Shown: positions 9,910 to 20,419 of the stretch, piece after piece
How the letters are laid out: the number at the start of each line of letters is the position of its first letter
Numbering within the stretch: position 1 is the first letter of the stretch
From: Vreelandella sulfidaeris
GTDB taxonomy: Bacteria > Pseudomonadota > Gammaproteobacteria > Pseudomonadales > Halomonadaceae
DNA length: 64,000 nt
Reading direction: 5' to 3'
NCBI GenBank assembly: GCA_007182875.1
Contig: AP019514.1
Coordinates: 2,604,001 to 2,668,000, forward strand
The notes under the pieces: model-generated
What the model was told of the DNA's origin: nothing
Database searches by the model: none
Seen by the model: only the letters and a program-made list of their open reading frames with translations
Position numbers and translations under genes: made by a program

Positions 9910-11719
9910 ATGACTTTTGATTCAAAACAGTTCTTGAGCTCGGTAAGCACCTCTCCTGGGGTTTATCGTATGCTTGATGAACAAAGCAATACGCTCTACG
10001 TGGGTAAAGCTAAGCGCTTAAAAGCACGCTTGGCCAGCTATTTCCGTGGCCAGTTAAACACCAAAACCCAGGCCATGGTTGGACGCATCGCCGACATCCA
10101 AGTCACCGTGACGCGCACTGAAACCGAAGCGCTTCTGCTCGAACAGACGCTAATCAAACAACTGCGTCCGCCCTACAACATTTTGCTCCGCGATGATAAA
10201 TCTTACCCTTTTGTTTTTGTTACTGACCGCCATTCGTATCCTGCGCTCGAGTATAAGCGCGTCCGCCAACGCAGTGATGATGGTCGCTATCTAGGCCCCT
10301 ACCCTAGCAGCGGGGCCGTGCGTGAAAGCCTTGCGTTGATGCAAAAATATTTCGAATCCGCAATTGTGAAGATAGTGTCTTTGCCCACCGTTCACGTCCC
10401 TGTTTGCAGTATCAAATTCAGCGCTGTAGCGCCCCTTGCGTCGATTATATCTCTGCTGAAGATTATCAGCGCGACCTTGAACACGCCGTAATGTGCCTGG
10501 AAGGTAAAAGCGAGCATGTTACCGAAGAATTGATGAAAGCGATGGAAGCCGCCAGCCAAGCTCTCAATTTTGAGGAAGCCGCTCGCCTGCGCGACCAAGT
10601 ACAGCAATTGCGGCAACTTCAACAGCGTCAGTTTGTCGACACGGGCGGCGGCGATGCCGATGTTTTTGCTCTCGCTCAACGCCCTGGCGCGCTTGGTGTT
10701 TCAGTGCTAAGCGTTCGCGATGGTCGGCTATTGGGGCACGCCATCACACGCCTAAAAACGATCTGGACCTACCCCTTGAGACGCTGCTCACTGAAGTCGT
10801 TAGCCAATACTATTTTGGCCAGCCGCATAACGTTCCCAATGAAGTCATTACGAGCCACCCGCTGGACGATAGCGAGCTTATCGCCGAAGCACTGACTCAG
10901 CATGCAGGAAAACGCATTCGTGTAACCAGCCAAGTTCGCGGCTACCGTGCGCAGTGGCAACAACTTGCCATTACCAACGCGGAACAACAGCTGGCCTCAC
11001 AACTGGCCAATCAAACACAGCTGACCCAGCGCTTTACCGCGCTACAGAAAGCACTGGGCTTAGCAGAGACGCCGCAGCGCTTGGAGTGTTTTGACATTAG
11101 CCACAGCCATGGCGAAGCGACCGTTGCCTCCTGCGTCGTGTTTGATCATCAAGGCCCGCGTAAAAGCGACTACCGCCACTTCCGCATTGAAGGAGTGGCT
11201 GCCGGCGATGATTACGCCGCCATGCAGCAGGCTCTCACACGACGCCTCAAGCGGGTAAAAAGCGGAAGCAGTCGCCCCCGACATCCTGATTGTCGACGGT
11301 GGCAAGGGTCAGCTCAATATGGCCCGCGACGTGTTTCAAGAGCTCGATATCACCAACATTATCTTGTTGGGTGTAGCCAAAGGCACAACGCGTAAAGCAG
11401 GGCTTGAAAGCCTGTTTTTAGAAACCGCCGACAACCCACTCAATCTGGACCCGGCATCCCCAGCCCTGCACTTGATCCAGCACATCCGCGATGAGTCACA
11501 CCGCTTTGCCATTGCAGGCCACCGCGCCCAACGTGACAAAGCGAGACGCACCTCAACGCTGCAGGATATACCGGGCATCGGCCCTAAACGCAGGCGGGAA
11601 CTGCTGCGTTTTTTTGGTGGACTGCAAGGGGTGCAAAAGCCAGCCGCGACGAACTCGCCCGTGTACCTGGCATTAATGCCTCGTTAGCCGAGAGTATTTA
11701 CCGGGCACTCAACGGATAA
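9910..11719 (+). CDS. uvrC: Excinuclease ABC subunit C (frameshifted)
   Basis: Dual endonuclease of nucleotide excision repair, ~603 aa. N-terminal GIY-YIG domain begins [20 protein letters not shown]; then [25 protein letters not shown], a UvrB-binding UVR helix [15 protein letters not shown], the RNase H-like C nuclease [20 protein letters not shown] and DGGKGQ, and C-terminal helix-hairpin-helices ([14 protein letters not shown] and [11 protein letters not shown]). Breaks near 10355, 10745, 11262 and 11632. It starts 48 nt after uvrY, same strand. Confidence 0.93.
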
Positions 11720-11816
11720 ACTCCTCGTTGGCATGGATGCTATCGGCCAAGGGGGGATAGAATGAGCCCCAGACACTTCGAATCCTCTGATTTTCCGGCA
11801 AGGATCGCACCCTGCG

Positions 11817-12364
11817 ATGAATATACCTAACATACTAACATTGGCGAGAATCGCCTTTATTCCGCTACTGGTGGTGCTGTTTTATCTGCCCTTCAGCTGG
11901 AGCATGCCCGTAGCGGCAGGCCTTTTGGTCTGGCCTCGATTACCGATTGGCTGGATGGCTATTTAGCGCGACGCTGGAATCAGTCAACGCCTTTTGGCGC
12001 TTTTTTAGACCCGGTAGCTGACAAGCTCATGGTCGTCGTCGCTCTGGCACTCTTAATTGAGCGCTTTGATAGCGCAGTGTTAACGCTACCCGCCCTAGTC
12101 ATTATTGGCCGTGAAATTGTCATTTCCGCGTTACGCGAGTGGATGGCCGAAATGGGCAAGCGAGGCATGGTGGCCGTGTCATGGGTAGGCAAACTGAAAA
12201 CAACGCTGCAAATGGTTTCGCTGCTAATCTTGCTGGCACTTCCTCCCGCCCATGAGTTTGCTCTTTTAGGCATTGTGGTGCTCTATGCCGCCGCTATTTT
12301 AACGTTGTGGTCGATGTTTCAATATCTGAAAGCCGCCTGGCCGCACCTTAGCCGCTCCATGTAA
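11817..12364 (+). CDS. pgsA: CDP-diacylglycerol-glycerol-3-phosphate 3-phosphatidyltransferase (frameshifted)
   Basis: Membrane enzyme making phosphatidylglycerol phosphate, ~182 aa. [20 protein letters not shown], then the CDP-alcohol transferase signature [20 protein letters not shown], and several hydrophobic helices. One missing base near 11925 separates the first helix from the signature. Downstream of uvrC as in many gammaproteobacteria. An essential gene, so the break is most likely sequence error. Confidence 0.93.
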
Positions 12365-12448
12365 GCTGCTGATAAGTAAATAAGGAACTCTAGCTAATTC
12401 ATTGATTGACAAGCTGGTGGCGATCCGTATAATTCGCCCTCGAGTCGA

Positions 12449-12523
12449 GCGGGAATAGCTCAGTGGTAGAGCATCGCCTTGCCAAGGCGAGGGTCGGGAG
12501 TTCGAATCTCCTTTCCCGCTCCA
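12449..12523 (+). tRNA. tRNA-Gly (GCC)
   Basis: 75 nt from GCGGGAATAGCTCAG to TTTCCCGCTCCA. Anticodon loop TTGCCAA (anticodon GCC), T arm GGGAGTTCGAATCTCC, encoded CCA. First of the Gly-Cys-Leu cluster behind pgsA. Confidence 0.96.
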
Positions 12524-12524
12524 A

Positions 12525-12598
12525 CTTGGATAGCGTGGTAAAGCAAGAGTGGTCGTGAGCTGGAACGCCAGCCCGGTCGATCTCCTTTCCCGCTCCAA
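12525..12598 (+). pseudogene. Decayed tRNA-Gly copy
   Basis: The last ~20 nt (ATCTCCTTTCCCGCTCCAAC) equal the 3' end of the intact tRNA-Gly, and the 5' part GGATAGCGTGGTAAAGCA aligns to the real GAATAGCTCAGTGGTAGAGCA with a 3-nt gap. The acceptor 5' strand and the anticodon arm are lost or rearranged, so it should not fold as tRNA-Gly. Most likely the remains of a second tandem tRNA-Gly. Confidence 0.55.
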
Positions 12599-12608
12599 CG
12601 ACTCTTGA

Positions 12609-12682
12609 GGCTGGATGGCAGAGTGGTTATGCAGCGGACTGCAACTCCGTGTACGCCGGTTCGATTCCGACTCCAGCCTCCA
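12609..12682 (+). tRNA. tRNA-Cys (GCA)
   Basis: 74 nt from GGCTGGATGGCAGAG to CCAGCCTCCA. Anticodon loop CTGCAAC (anticodon GCA), T arm CGGTTCGATTCCG, encoded CCA. Confidence 0.96.
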
Positions 12683-12733
12683 TCTTTGTACAGCTGTGTT
12701 GTTCTAAACAGCGAAACAGCATTGTGATGTTCT

Positions 12734-12819
12734 GCCCGGATGGCGAAATCGGTAGACGCAAGAGACTTAAAATCTCTGGGGGCAACCCCGTGCCGGTTCA
12801 AGTCCGGCTCCGGGCACCA
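12734..12819 (+). tRNA. tRNA-Leu (TAA)
   Basis: 86 nt with a long variable arm. GCCCGGATGGCGAAATCGG, anticodon loop CTTAAAA (anticodon TAA), variable stem GGGGGCAACCCC, T arm CGGTTCAAGTCCG, ending CCGGGCACCA. Confidence 0.96.
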
Positions 12820-13113
12820 TTATCTAGCATTAATTTCTCTATCTTCGCTTTCCCTATCTTTACTTTTTCTGCACCTCTCCTTCTATCACTGGCTACTTCC
12901 ACAGCCATTTAGCTCCTATTTTGATTACCTCTTCACGCTGCATTTAGCCCAGCCTTTTCCGGCGCGCGAACAACGTTCTTTTCTAGTCCCTCAAACATCG
13001 CTAAACATTAATCGCTACGCTATGATGCCTGCCTTCTGTATTTTAGCGCTATGCAAACGCTAGCTATATTTAGTGTGTGCAAGATTTCGGTCAGCATGAA
13101 GGAGAGCGGTCAC

Positions 13114-14701
13114 ATGACCACGCCAACATCCGATGTACTTATCATTGGCGGCGGTGTCGCTGGATTAACCCTTGCTCTGGAAATTGCTGATCATCTATCA
13201 GTGACCCTGGTTCGTCCCGCTCAAGATGATCACGGCGCCAGCCGATGGGCACAAGGCGGCATTGCTGCAGTCCTCTCGCCAGATGACGACCTAGAAACGC
13301 ACATCAACGACACGTTAATTGCTGGCGATGGGCTATGTGAAACAGAGGCGGTGCGCTTTACTGTTACCCACGGCCCCGCTGCCATACAGTGGTTGATCGA
13401 TAAGGGCGTTCCTTTTACGCCAGAGACCGACCCTGCAGCGCGCTACCCGTATCACCTGACCCGCGAAGGCGGCCACAATGCTCGGCGCATCATCCACGCC
13501 GACGATGCCACCGGTCGCGCTGTAGTAGACACCCTATTAAACAACGTTGCACAACACCCCAACATTACTCAGCGCAACGACCTTACAATCGTAGGTCTGT
13601 TGCAAGATAACCAAGGTGCCTGCCGCGGTGCCTATGGCTGTGATGCTCACTTACAATGGCGCTCGCTGACTGCACGCTACACTGTCTTGGCCACCGGCGG
13701 AGCAGTGGCCTTTACCGCCATACCACCACTCCCGCGCCAAGCAGCGGCGAAGGCATGATGATGGCTGCAGCGCTTGGTGCACGGCTAGTTAACCTAGAGT
13801 TTCAGCAGTTTCACCCAACCTGTCTGTATGACCCAGAAGGCCCGGCGTTTTTAATTAGCGAGGCGGTTCGCGGTGAAGGGGGGCATTTGCTTGATGAATA
13901 TGGCCAGCGTTTTATGCCAGCGCTGGATAAGCGCGCAGAACTAGCCCCCGCGATGTGGTCGCTCGCGCTATTGATGCCGAAATACAGCGGGGCACGCGGG
14001 GCCATGTGTGGCTGGATATTCGCCACTTGGGGGAAAAAGCGATTTACCACCACTTTCCCACTATTTTGTCCCACTGCGCCTCACGAGGCATAGATATCAC
14101 GAAGCAAGCTATTCCCGTGGTGCCTGCGGCTCATTATAGTTGTGGAGGTGTCGCCACTAACCTGCAAGGCGCTACAGACGTTACAAACCTATATGCCATC
14201 GGTGAAACAGCCTACACGGGATTGCATGGCGCCAACCGAATGGCCAGTAACTCATTACTAGAGTGCTTAGTATTTGCGCACAGCTGTGCTAACGCATTGA
14301 AGGAACAAGGCGACGCCTCTCCAAGTGTCGAATTTGAGCCTCCGGCACAAGCCGCAGCCATTGCCTTACCCAAAACAGTGTTCAACGATATGCGTCATCG
14401 CATGCGGGCTATCATGAGCCAGCAGGTTTCTATTGTGCGCAGTACTGCCGGGCTAAGCACCGCCTTGAAACATTTGAAGGCACTGCTAACCCGCTTGGAA
14501 GAGATGGAAGGAGCGCTAGCAGACCCCGAAGGCAAACGCTTACAGCAAGCGCTTCAATTAGCACTTTTAACGGTGCTGGCGGCACAGCAGCGACATGAGT
14601 CAAGAGGACTGCACTTCACCACCGACTGGTCCCAACAGCAGTCGCTGGCCGTCGCCTCTTCGCTTACCATGAAAGATTTAGCGGCCTGGCCGGTGGAATA
14701 A
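13114..14701 (+). CDS. nadB: L-aspartate oxidase (frameshifted)
   Basis: FAD enzyme oxidising aspartate to iminoaspartate, first step of de novo NAD synthesis; ~528 aa. Rossmann FAD motif DVLIIGGGVAGLTLAL at the N-terminus, then SRWAQGGIAAVL, the active-site block HLTREGGHNARRIIHADDATG, FQQFHPTCLYDP, RGEGGHLLDEYGQRF, HYSCGGVATNLQGATDVTNL and ANRMASNSLLECLVFA. Start at 13114 is chosen for AAGGAG upstream; the frame is open further 5' but shows nothing conserved. Breaks near 13725 and 13985. Its 3' end overlaps the convergent ygfX by 24 bp. Confidence 0.93.
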
Positions 14702-15142
14702 CTGCCTCACCTCACGCAGGCTTTCAGAAGGTGCGCTATCGGGCCACAGCCAAACCCGCTGCTTCCCGATATAAAGCCCTATTAACCAGGGCCCTAAATA
14801 GTCACAGCGCACCTGATGCTCTTCACCCAGCTCTTCATTTAGCTTTTCGCCCACTTCCTCACTGAGCATCGGTCCACTCCCTACCGACTTCCGATTACGT
14901 GTCAGCAGCCAGCGGCCATGAAATACCGACGCTGTCGATGTTAGTGAAAGCAGTCCTTCCGGTTGATATAGATAGGCGCGCCAACCAAGAGCAACGCCTA
15001 GCACTATCAGTGCCAAAGCGGCTAGCTTACCTCCCACCCAGTAGCCCAGCATCGCAATGACCATAAACAGACAGCATTGCGTAAGCTGCCACAGCCTAGA
15101 GGGTACGATAGGCAGAATTATCGGTGGTTTCAGCATGCTCAA
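14678..15142 (-). CDS. ygfX: YgfX/CptA-like membrane protein
   Basis: 154 aa, intact. Two adjacent hydrophobic helices (about residues 18-58, e.g. LTQCCLFMVIAMLGYWVGG) followed by a soluble C-terminal half with YLGPWLIGLYIG and QRVWLWPDSAPSESLREVR. This architecture and position directly after sdhE match YgfX (CptA), described in E. coli as a membrane protein and toxin affecting cytoskeletal proteins. Overlaps the end of sdhE by about 46 bp in another frame, so translation may be coupled. The family call rests on architecture and context more than on residue identity. Confidence 0.65.
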   Translation of the reverse strand: MSMLKPPIILPIVPSRLWQLTQCCLFMVIAMLGYWVGGKLAALALIVLGVALGWRAYLYQPEGLLSLTSTASVFHGRWLLTRNRKSVGSGPMLSEEVGEKLNEELGEEHQVRCDYLGPWLIGLYIGKQRVWLWPDSAPSESLREVRQLFHRPGR

Positions 15143-15393
15143 CGATCATTTGTACGATACGCCGCTGGCTGGGTTCTTCAGGCCACTCGCGATGCATTAG
15201 CCACACAAAGGTCCTGATCCTCACCTTCAATGAGCTGCTGATAGGCAAGCTGGTCCGCTTCACAAAGGTGGTCAAAACGCTGTTCAAGAAAAGGGATAAG
15301 CAGCAGATCAAGCTCCCACATACCACGCCGAGAGTGCCAATAAAGCCGTTTGCGCAAAATGGCAGCAGGGGAATTGTCGTCGTTCAACGTCAT
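15096..15393 (-). CDS. sdhE: Succinate dehydrogenase assembly factor SdhE (frameshifted)
   Basis: About 98 aa. Promotes covalent flavinylation of succinate dehydrogenase. The diagnostic RGMxE motif is in YWHSRRGMWELDLLLIPF; after one extra base near 15205 the tail reads VWLMHREWPEEPSQRRIVQM. Start at 15393 (MTLNDD). Upstream of ygfX in the sdhE-ygfX (cptBA) pair. Confidence 0.9.
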
Positions 15394-15508
15394 CCGCTCC
15401 AATCAAATAAATGAGGAGCCAGTATACCTAAGCTGTGGGGTCGCGCCAGCGCCCTCCTTCGCCTATGCTGTTAATGAGTCTAGAACCTTGTTTTATCTGA
15501 ATTGTTTT

Positions 15509-15541
15509 ATATTCAATTGAGCAGTATGCTGAATTGAATAT
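15509..15541. promoter_or_regulatory. Inverted repeat upstream of ihfB
   Basis: Perfect 10-bp arms ATATTCAATT (15509-15518) and AATTGAATAT (15532-15541) separated by 13 bp, centred about 70 bp before the ihfB start in an AT-rich tract. A candidate operator or promoter-region dyad. I could not fit it to the IHF consensus. Confidence 0.4.
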
Positions 15542-15593
15542 TAATGAGGTCGAGAGTGCGTCACGGCCTTCAATGTTCGCAGGGAGCTAACCG

Positions 15594-15890
15594 ATGACTA
15601 AATCTGAATTAATCGAACAAATTGCGATGCGTCAGCCGGAATTATCCGCCAAAGACGTTGAAACGGCAGTGCGTATTATTCTGGACGATATGACGGATTC
15701 TCTCTCCAGCGGTGGACGCGTTGAGATCCGTGGCTTCGGCAGTTTTTCTTTGCACTATCGGGAACCGCGCGTAGGGCGTAACCCAAAAACAGGTGATGCG
15801 GTTGATCTTGAAGGCAAATATGTGCCGCATTTTAAGCCTGGCAAAGAGCTACGCGAACAGGTAGATGCTAGTCGAGCACTCGGTTACTAA
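15594..15890 (+). CDS. ihfB: Integration host factor subunit beta
   Basis: Intact 98 aa. [18 protein letters not shown], the HU/IHF signature [26 protein letters not shown] (split by family as GFGSF and R-x-GRNP with the Pro that intercalates in DNA), ending [11 protein letters not shown]. Forms the IHF heterodimer that bends DNA. Followed by lapA-lapB-pyrF as in related bacteria; rpsA, which usually precedes it, is absent here and sdhE is divergent instead. Confidence 0.95.
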   Translation: MTKSELIEQIAMRQPELSAKDVETAVRIILDDMTDSLSSGGRVEIRGFGSFSLHYREPRVGRNPKTGDAVDLEGKYVPHFKPGKELREQVDASRALGY

Positions 15891-15987
15891 ACGCGGCTAT
15901 GGGTTATCCGACCTTCAGCGGGATGACGTCGCCGCTTGAGTCGTACACAATAGCGTTACCGTGAACGTCACAGACTAGGAAATTCAA

Positions 15988-16294
15988 ATGCGTTGGATCA
16001 AAGGGCTGATTCTGGCCGTCATTTTGCTGATAGTAGTACTCGTAGGTATTCTGTTTGCCGTTAATAATCAGCAAACGATTGCCTTGAACCTTATTTGGCT
16101 AGAGCTACCCGCTATATCGCTCTCGGTCTGGCTGCTCGCGACATTAGTATTTGGTGTCGTGCTGGGCATGCTCGCAATGTTAGGCGTCTACGTCCGATTA
16201 AAAGCAACCCTGGCCCGTAGTCAACGACAGAATAAGCAGCAACGTAAAGAGCTCGATAGCCTACGTACCCAGGGGGTTCAAGGAACTGGCATAA
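15988..16294 (+). CDS. lapA: Lipopolysaccharide assembly protein A (frameshifted at 3' end)
   Basis: About 102 aa inner-membrane protein (DUF1049). Two membrane segments (residues ~4-24 and ~42-68) and a basic coiled-coil tail RQNKQQRKELDSLRTQG. One extra G in the GGGGG near 16275 moves the frame; corrected, it ends FKELA-TAA at 16292-16294, directly abutting the lapB ATG at 16295. Works with LapB in controlling LpxC turnover and LPS assembly (family knowledge). Confidence 0.88.
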
Positions 16295-17500
16295 ATGCTG
16301 GATGTCGCGCTGCTAAGCGTATTGGTGGCCGCCATTGCCATCGGTTACGGGTTAGGTTACCGCCAAGCTGGGCGTCGCCGACATCGTTCTCAACTGCCAG
16401 CTCAGCCCTCACAGGCACTATCGCGTGATTACTTCGTCGGGCTTAACTATTTGCTTAACGAGCAACCCGACGAAGCAATCAATATGTTCATCAGTGTGCT
16501 CGCCGTTAACAGCGAGACGGTGGATACTCACATCGCCTTGGGCAAACTATTTCGTGCCCGTGGCGAGGCCGACAGAGCGGTTAGCATTCACCAAAATCTA
16601 TTGGCTCGCCCTGCCCTTTCACAGCACACCAACGAACAGATCCAGCTGGAACTTGCTCGGGATTTTATGGCGCTGGGTGTTCATGATCGTGCGCAGCGCA
16701 TGCTCAATACTCTGTTGGAACATAGCGGCAATGATGACCACCGCTACGCCGCCAAACAGCTGCTAGTCGACTTATTAGAGCGTGAAAAGTCATGGCAGCA
16801 AGCAATCGATGTTGCTCAACCCTTGCTTAAACAGCATCCGAAGATGCGTCGCCCTGCGGCGCACTGGCTATGCGAGCTGGCATTGGAGGAAATTAGTGAA
16901 GCCAGCCGACCGCTGGCGAAAAGCATCTCAAAAAAAGCCCTGCAGTTGGATGAGAAATGCGTTCGTGCCAGCTTATTATTAGCTGAGCTAGAGATGGACA
17001 ACGGGCATTATACCCGCGCTATTGAGCGATTAGACAGCATTCCGCACCAGGACACAGCCCACACTCCCACCATGCTACCTGCTCTCAAGCACGCCTATTT
17101 GCGTAATAATGATGAAGCAGGCTACGAAGCCCACCTCTACCACCTGCTTGAACAAACCCCTTACACCAGTATCATTATTGCGCTAGGGCAGCTCGTTCAT
17201 CAGCGTGACGGCGTTGACAAAGCCATTGAATTGATCGGCGAACGCCTGCGCGCAGTACCGAGCCTAGGCGGGCTGGATTATTTGATTGACCTGTATATTG
17301 AAAGCCAGCGGCTTAGCGGAAAAACCTCTCCGGATACGCGTCTACTATTACTAAAGCATCATACCGATGCACTCCTTCTTAACCGTACGCGCCACCGCTG
17401 CCAACGCTGTGGCTTCGCCAGCGATTCCCTACAGTGGCAATGCCCCAGCTGTCGCTTTTGGGGAACAATTAAGCCGGTTATTGGTGTCGAGGGAGAATAG
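16295..17500 (+). CDS. lapB: Lipopolysaccharide assembly protein B (YciM)
   Basis: Intact 401 aa. N-terminal membrane anchor MLDVALLSVLVAAIAIGYG, arginine-rich cytoplasmic junction, tetratricopeptide repeats through residue ~340 (DYFVGLNYLLNEQPDEAI, IALGKLFRARGEADRA), and a C-terminal rubredoxin-like zinc finger CQRCGF..CPSCRFWG. LapB regulates LpxC degradation by FtsH to balance LPS and phospholipid synthesis. Its start abuts the lapA stop. Confidence 0.95.
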   Translation: MLDVALLSVLVAAIAIGYGLGYRQAGRRRHRSQLPAQPSQALSRDYFVGLNYLLNEQPDEAINMFISVLAVNSETVDTHIALGKLFRARGEADRAVSIHQNLLARPALSQHTNEQIQLELARDFMALGVHDRAQRMLNTLLEHSGNDDHRYAAKQLLVDLLEREKSWQQAIDVAQPLLKQHPKMRRPAAHWLCELALEEISEASRPLAKSISKKALQLDEKCVRASLLLAELEMDNGHYTRAIERLDSIPHQDTAHTPTMLPALKHAYLRNNDEAGYEAHLYHLLEQTPYTSIIIALGQLVHQRDGVDKAIELIGERLRAVPSLGGLDYLIDLYIESQRLSGKTSPDTRLLLLKHHTDALLLNRTRHRCQRCGFASDSLQWQCPSCRFWGTIKPVIGVEGE

Positions 17501-17530
17501 TCACCATCTCAGTGTATCAATCAACACCAA

Positions 17531-18233
17531 CTATCGACGCCCTAACTCCGACTCAATCGCCTCCAGCGCCTCCATAGGGTCTGCGGCCTGAGTAACGGGT
17601 CGCCCGATCACTAAGTGGCTACTACCCGCTTCAATGGCTTTGCTAGGGAGTCATAATTCGCTGTTGGTCATTCGCAGCTGCAAAGCTTGGCCGAATACCA
17701 GGTGTTACCTTCAAGAACGGTTCACCGCACGACACATGAAGCTGCGAAGCCTCTTGGGCGGAACAGACCACACCGTGTAAGCCACTCTGTTTTGCCAGCA
17801 ACGCCAAGCGCTCCACGTGCTCAGCCAATGAGACATTGATACCAATATCGGCCAAGTCATCAGCCTGCATACTGGTTAATACAGTGACGGCGATTAAATG
17901 GGTAGTTAAGCCACGTTGTTCCAGGCGCTGTATGGCGGCTTCCATCATCCGCCTGCCACCGCTGGCATGGACATTGACCATCCAGACGCCCTGCTCCGCT
18001 GCCGCCTGCACTGCACTCGCAACGGTATTGGGGATGTCGTGAAATTTAAGATCTAAAAACACCTCAAACCCACGCCCATGCAACGCCTCAAGCACGGCAG
18101 GGCCGCTGCGAGTGAATAGCTCTTTACCGACTTTAACCCGGCAGCGAGCAGGGTCTAACTGATCGGCCATACAGAGCGCTGCGTCTAATGACGGGTAATC
18201 AAGCGCAATAATTATCGGGGAATCAGTGGCCAC
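17531..18233 (-). CDS. pyrF: Orotidine 5'-phosphate decarboxylase (frameshifted)
   Basis: About 234 aa, final step of UMP synthesis. IIIALDYPS at the N-terminus, [12 protein letters not shown], and the catalytic [15 protein letters not shown] (Lys/Asp cluster), then [17 protein letters not shown] and, after an indel near 17650, [13 protein letters not shown]. In many relatives pyrF follows lapB on the same strand; here it is convergent with lapB, stops 31 bp apart. Confidence 0.93.
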
Positions 18234-18504
18234 AATATCGCTCCAAATATGTTTTCAGCCATTATATCAGGCTCCCTACTCTCCCTCGCGCCCCTCGTGA
18301 TGTAAGCCATTTGCCATACGTCTCTAGCTAAAAACTTACAACGACTGTCATATATCACTGACATAAACGTCCACGCTATAACGCTAAGTTAGTAGTGTAG
18401 TGGCGTTTATCTAGCTAATTGGTAAGTCAAGTACAAGTAATCACCGCTTTTAAACTTCGCTCACGCAATAAATGCAACCTATCGTTATTAAAAGGATCTC
18501 GAGG

Positions 18505-18788
18505 ATGACTATGACACTTAAAAGAATCTTTGCCGCATTACTGTTCTCTATGAGCTTAGGGTTCTCCAGTGGCGTGCTGGCCCAAGACGTAGCCCCATTA
18601 ACGTTAATACCGCTGATGCTGAACTGCTGGCCGAATTGCCTGGTATTGGGCCAAGCCGAGCCGATGCGATCATTGAAGAGCGCGAAACGAATGGTGCCTT
18701 CGAAAGCGCTGATGACCTTGCCCGCGTTAGCGGCATTGGACCAGCAACCGTTGACCGCATGCGCGACCAAGTAGCGTTTGAAGAGTAA
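18505..18788 (+). CDS. ComEA-like helix-hairpin-helix protein (frameshifted)
   Basis: About 93 aa. Signal peptide MTMTLKRIFAALLFSMSLGF with cleavage near VLAQ-DVAP, then, after one missing base near 18598, INVNTADAELLAELPGIGP and VSGIGPATVDRMRDQ: the tandem HhH repeats of the ComEA DNA-binding family. Probably a periplasmic DNA-binding protein for DNA uptake, but small secreted HhH proteins are common and not all act in competence. ATG at 18505 has GAGG just upstream. Confidence 0.82.
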
Positions 18789-18814
18789 ATACTAGCCAGT
18801 TGATCACTACCACA

Positions 18815-18860
18815 GCCCGGTAGCGCTAAAGCATACCGGGCAATTATAAATACAATTTTT
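18815..18860 (+). terminator. Probable terminator after the ComEA-like gene
   Basis: 8-bp perfect stem GCCCGGTA / TACCGGGC with an 11-nt loop, then an AT-rich tail ending AATTTTT. It separates the gene from convergent prpD, which stops at 18872. Confidence 0.6.
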
Positions 18861-18871
18861 AATACAAGCCC

Positions 18872-20367
18872 TTAAATGACCCACAGGTTCATAAAAGTGT
18901 GCACGGGCATGGCTTCAAGAGCCGCTTGTTCATTGCATACCTCAGCAATTTTCTTGCATCGGCTTGCTGGAAAACGTGTCGCTAAGTGTTGCTCAAATTT
19001 AGCTACCAACAACGGCATACCCTCCTCCCGCCGACGCTGGTGACCAACAGGATACTCTACGACGACTTTATCAGTTGCGCTGCCATCATTGAAAAGACCT
19101 GTACTGCATTAGCGATAGAACGCATTCCGGGGTCGTGATAAGCCGCCGAATACTGGGCATCCTCCTCAACCACCATTTTGTTACGCAGCACATCGATCAT
19201 CGGATGGGCGGCATGAAAGCTGTCTTCATAATGGTCAGCGGTGAGTGTGCCAAAATAAGGGGGACCGCGGTCATATATTGCAAACAATGATCGCGGTCCG
19301 CCGGGTTAGCCAATGCACCAGTTTTGGAAATAATCCGAATAGCCGAATCGTGGGTAGTCAGTACGACTTTATCGATCTCGGCCAAGCGATCTTTAACCTG
19401 CGGGTGAAGCGCCACAGCGGCCTCACAAGCCGTTTGGGCATGGAACTCTGCCGGGAATGAGATTTTTGAACAGGATATTCTCCATCACATAACTACCGAA
19501 CTCGCGTTGAAAACGTAGACGGCGGTCAGGTTCCGGCTTCAGACTCAAATCTTTATTGGCGTGGCTAAACAGCACATCGTAAAAGCCCCATTGGGGCGCT
19601 GACAGTGCACTGGGAATGCCCATTTCTCCACGCAAGGCGATATCCGCCAAGCGAACGCCTCGAGAGGTGGCATCACCCGCGGCCCAACTTTTACGCGAAC
19701 CAGCGTTGGGCGCGTGGCGGTACGTCCGTAGGCTCTGGCCATCAACCCACGCATGGGAGAGCGCCGACAACAACTGCTCACGGTCAGCGCCCATCAGCTT
19801 TGCGGCGACCGCAGTAGACGCCACTTTTACTAATACCACATGATCGAGCCCAACGCGGTTAAAACTATTTTCCAGTGCAAGCACGCCCTGTATCTCATGG
19901 GCCATGATCATGGCATTAAGCACATCGCGCATTACCAGCGGCGCCTCGCCTTGGGCAACTCGCCGTTGGGAAAGGTGGTCGGCCACAGCGAGTATAGCGC
20001 CAAGATTATCCGAAGGGTGGCCCCACTCAGCGGCAAGCCACGTATCGTTATAGTCCAACCAGCGAATGATACAGCCGATATCCCATGCCGCTTTGACCGG
20101 ATCAAGACACAGCGAGGTGCCCGGCACTCGTGAGCCAAACGGCACCACCGTGCCTTCCACTATTGGTCCCAGGTGCTTGGTACACTCAGGGAAGCGCAGC
20201 GCTAACAGCCCGCAGCCGAGTGTATCCATCAAGCAGTAGCGCGCGGTTTCCAACGCCTCTGAGGATTCAACCTGATAATTTAAAACGTAATCGGCAATGG
20301 CCTGCAGCTCGGGATCGTAATCCGGGCGCACATTGGCTTCGGACGTGGCGGACGGTGTGGTGGGCAT
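18872..20367 (-). CDS. prpD: 2-methylcitrate dehydratase PrpD (frameshifted)
   Basis: MmgE/PrpD family, ~498 aa. [48 protein letters not shown] and [20 protein letters not shown] are PrpD blocks; the C-terminal half ([46 protein letters not shown]) is spread over several frames with breaks near 19430, 19270 and 19075. Start at 20367 (MPTTPS) preceded by a GAGAGC-type site. Last gene of the propionate operon; present in addition to acnD-prpF, which can do the same step. Confidence 0.9.
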
Positions 20368-20419
20368 AGTGCTCTCCTTCGGCTGAATCACTTACTCAGT
20401 ATGGTCTAAGGCGCGCTTT

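Noticed and set aside
12460..12801. Minus-strand frame of 113 aa overlapping the tRNA cluster
   Set aside because: It lies antisense to tRNA-Gly, -Cys and -Leu; a chance frame seen commonly over tRNA genes.
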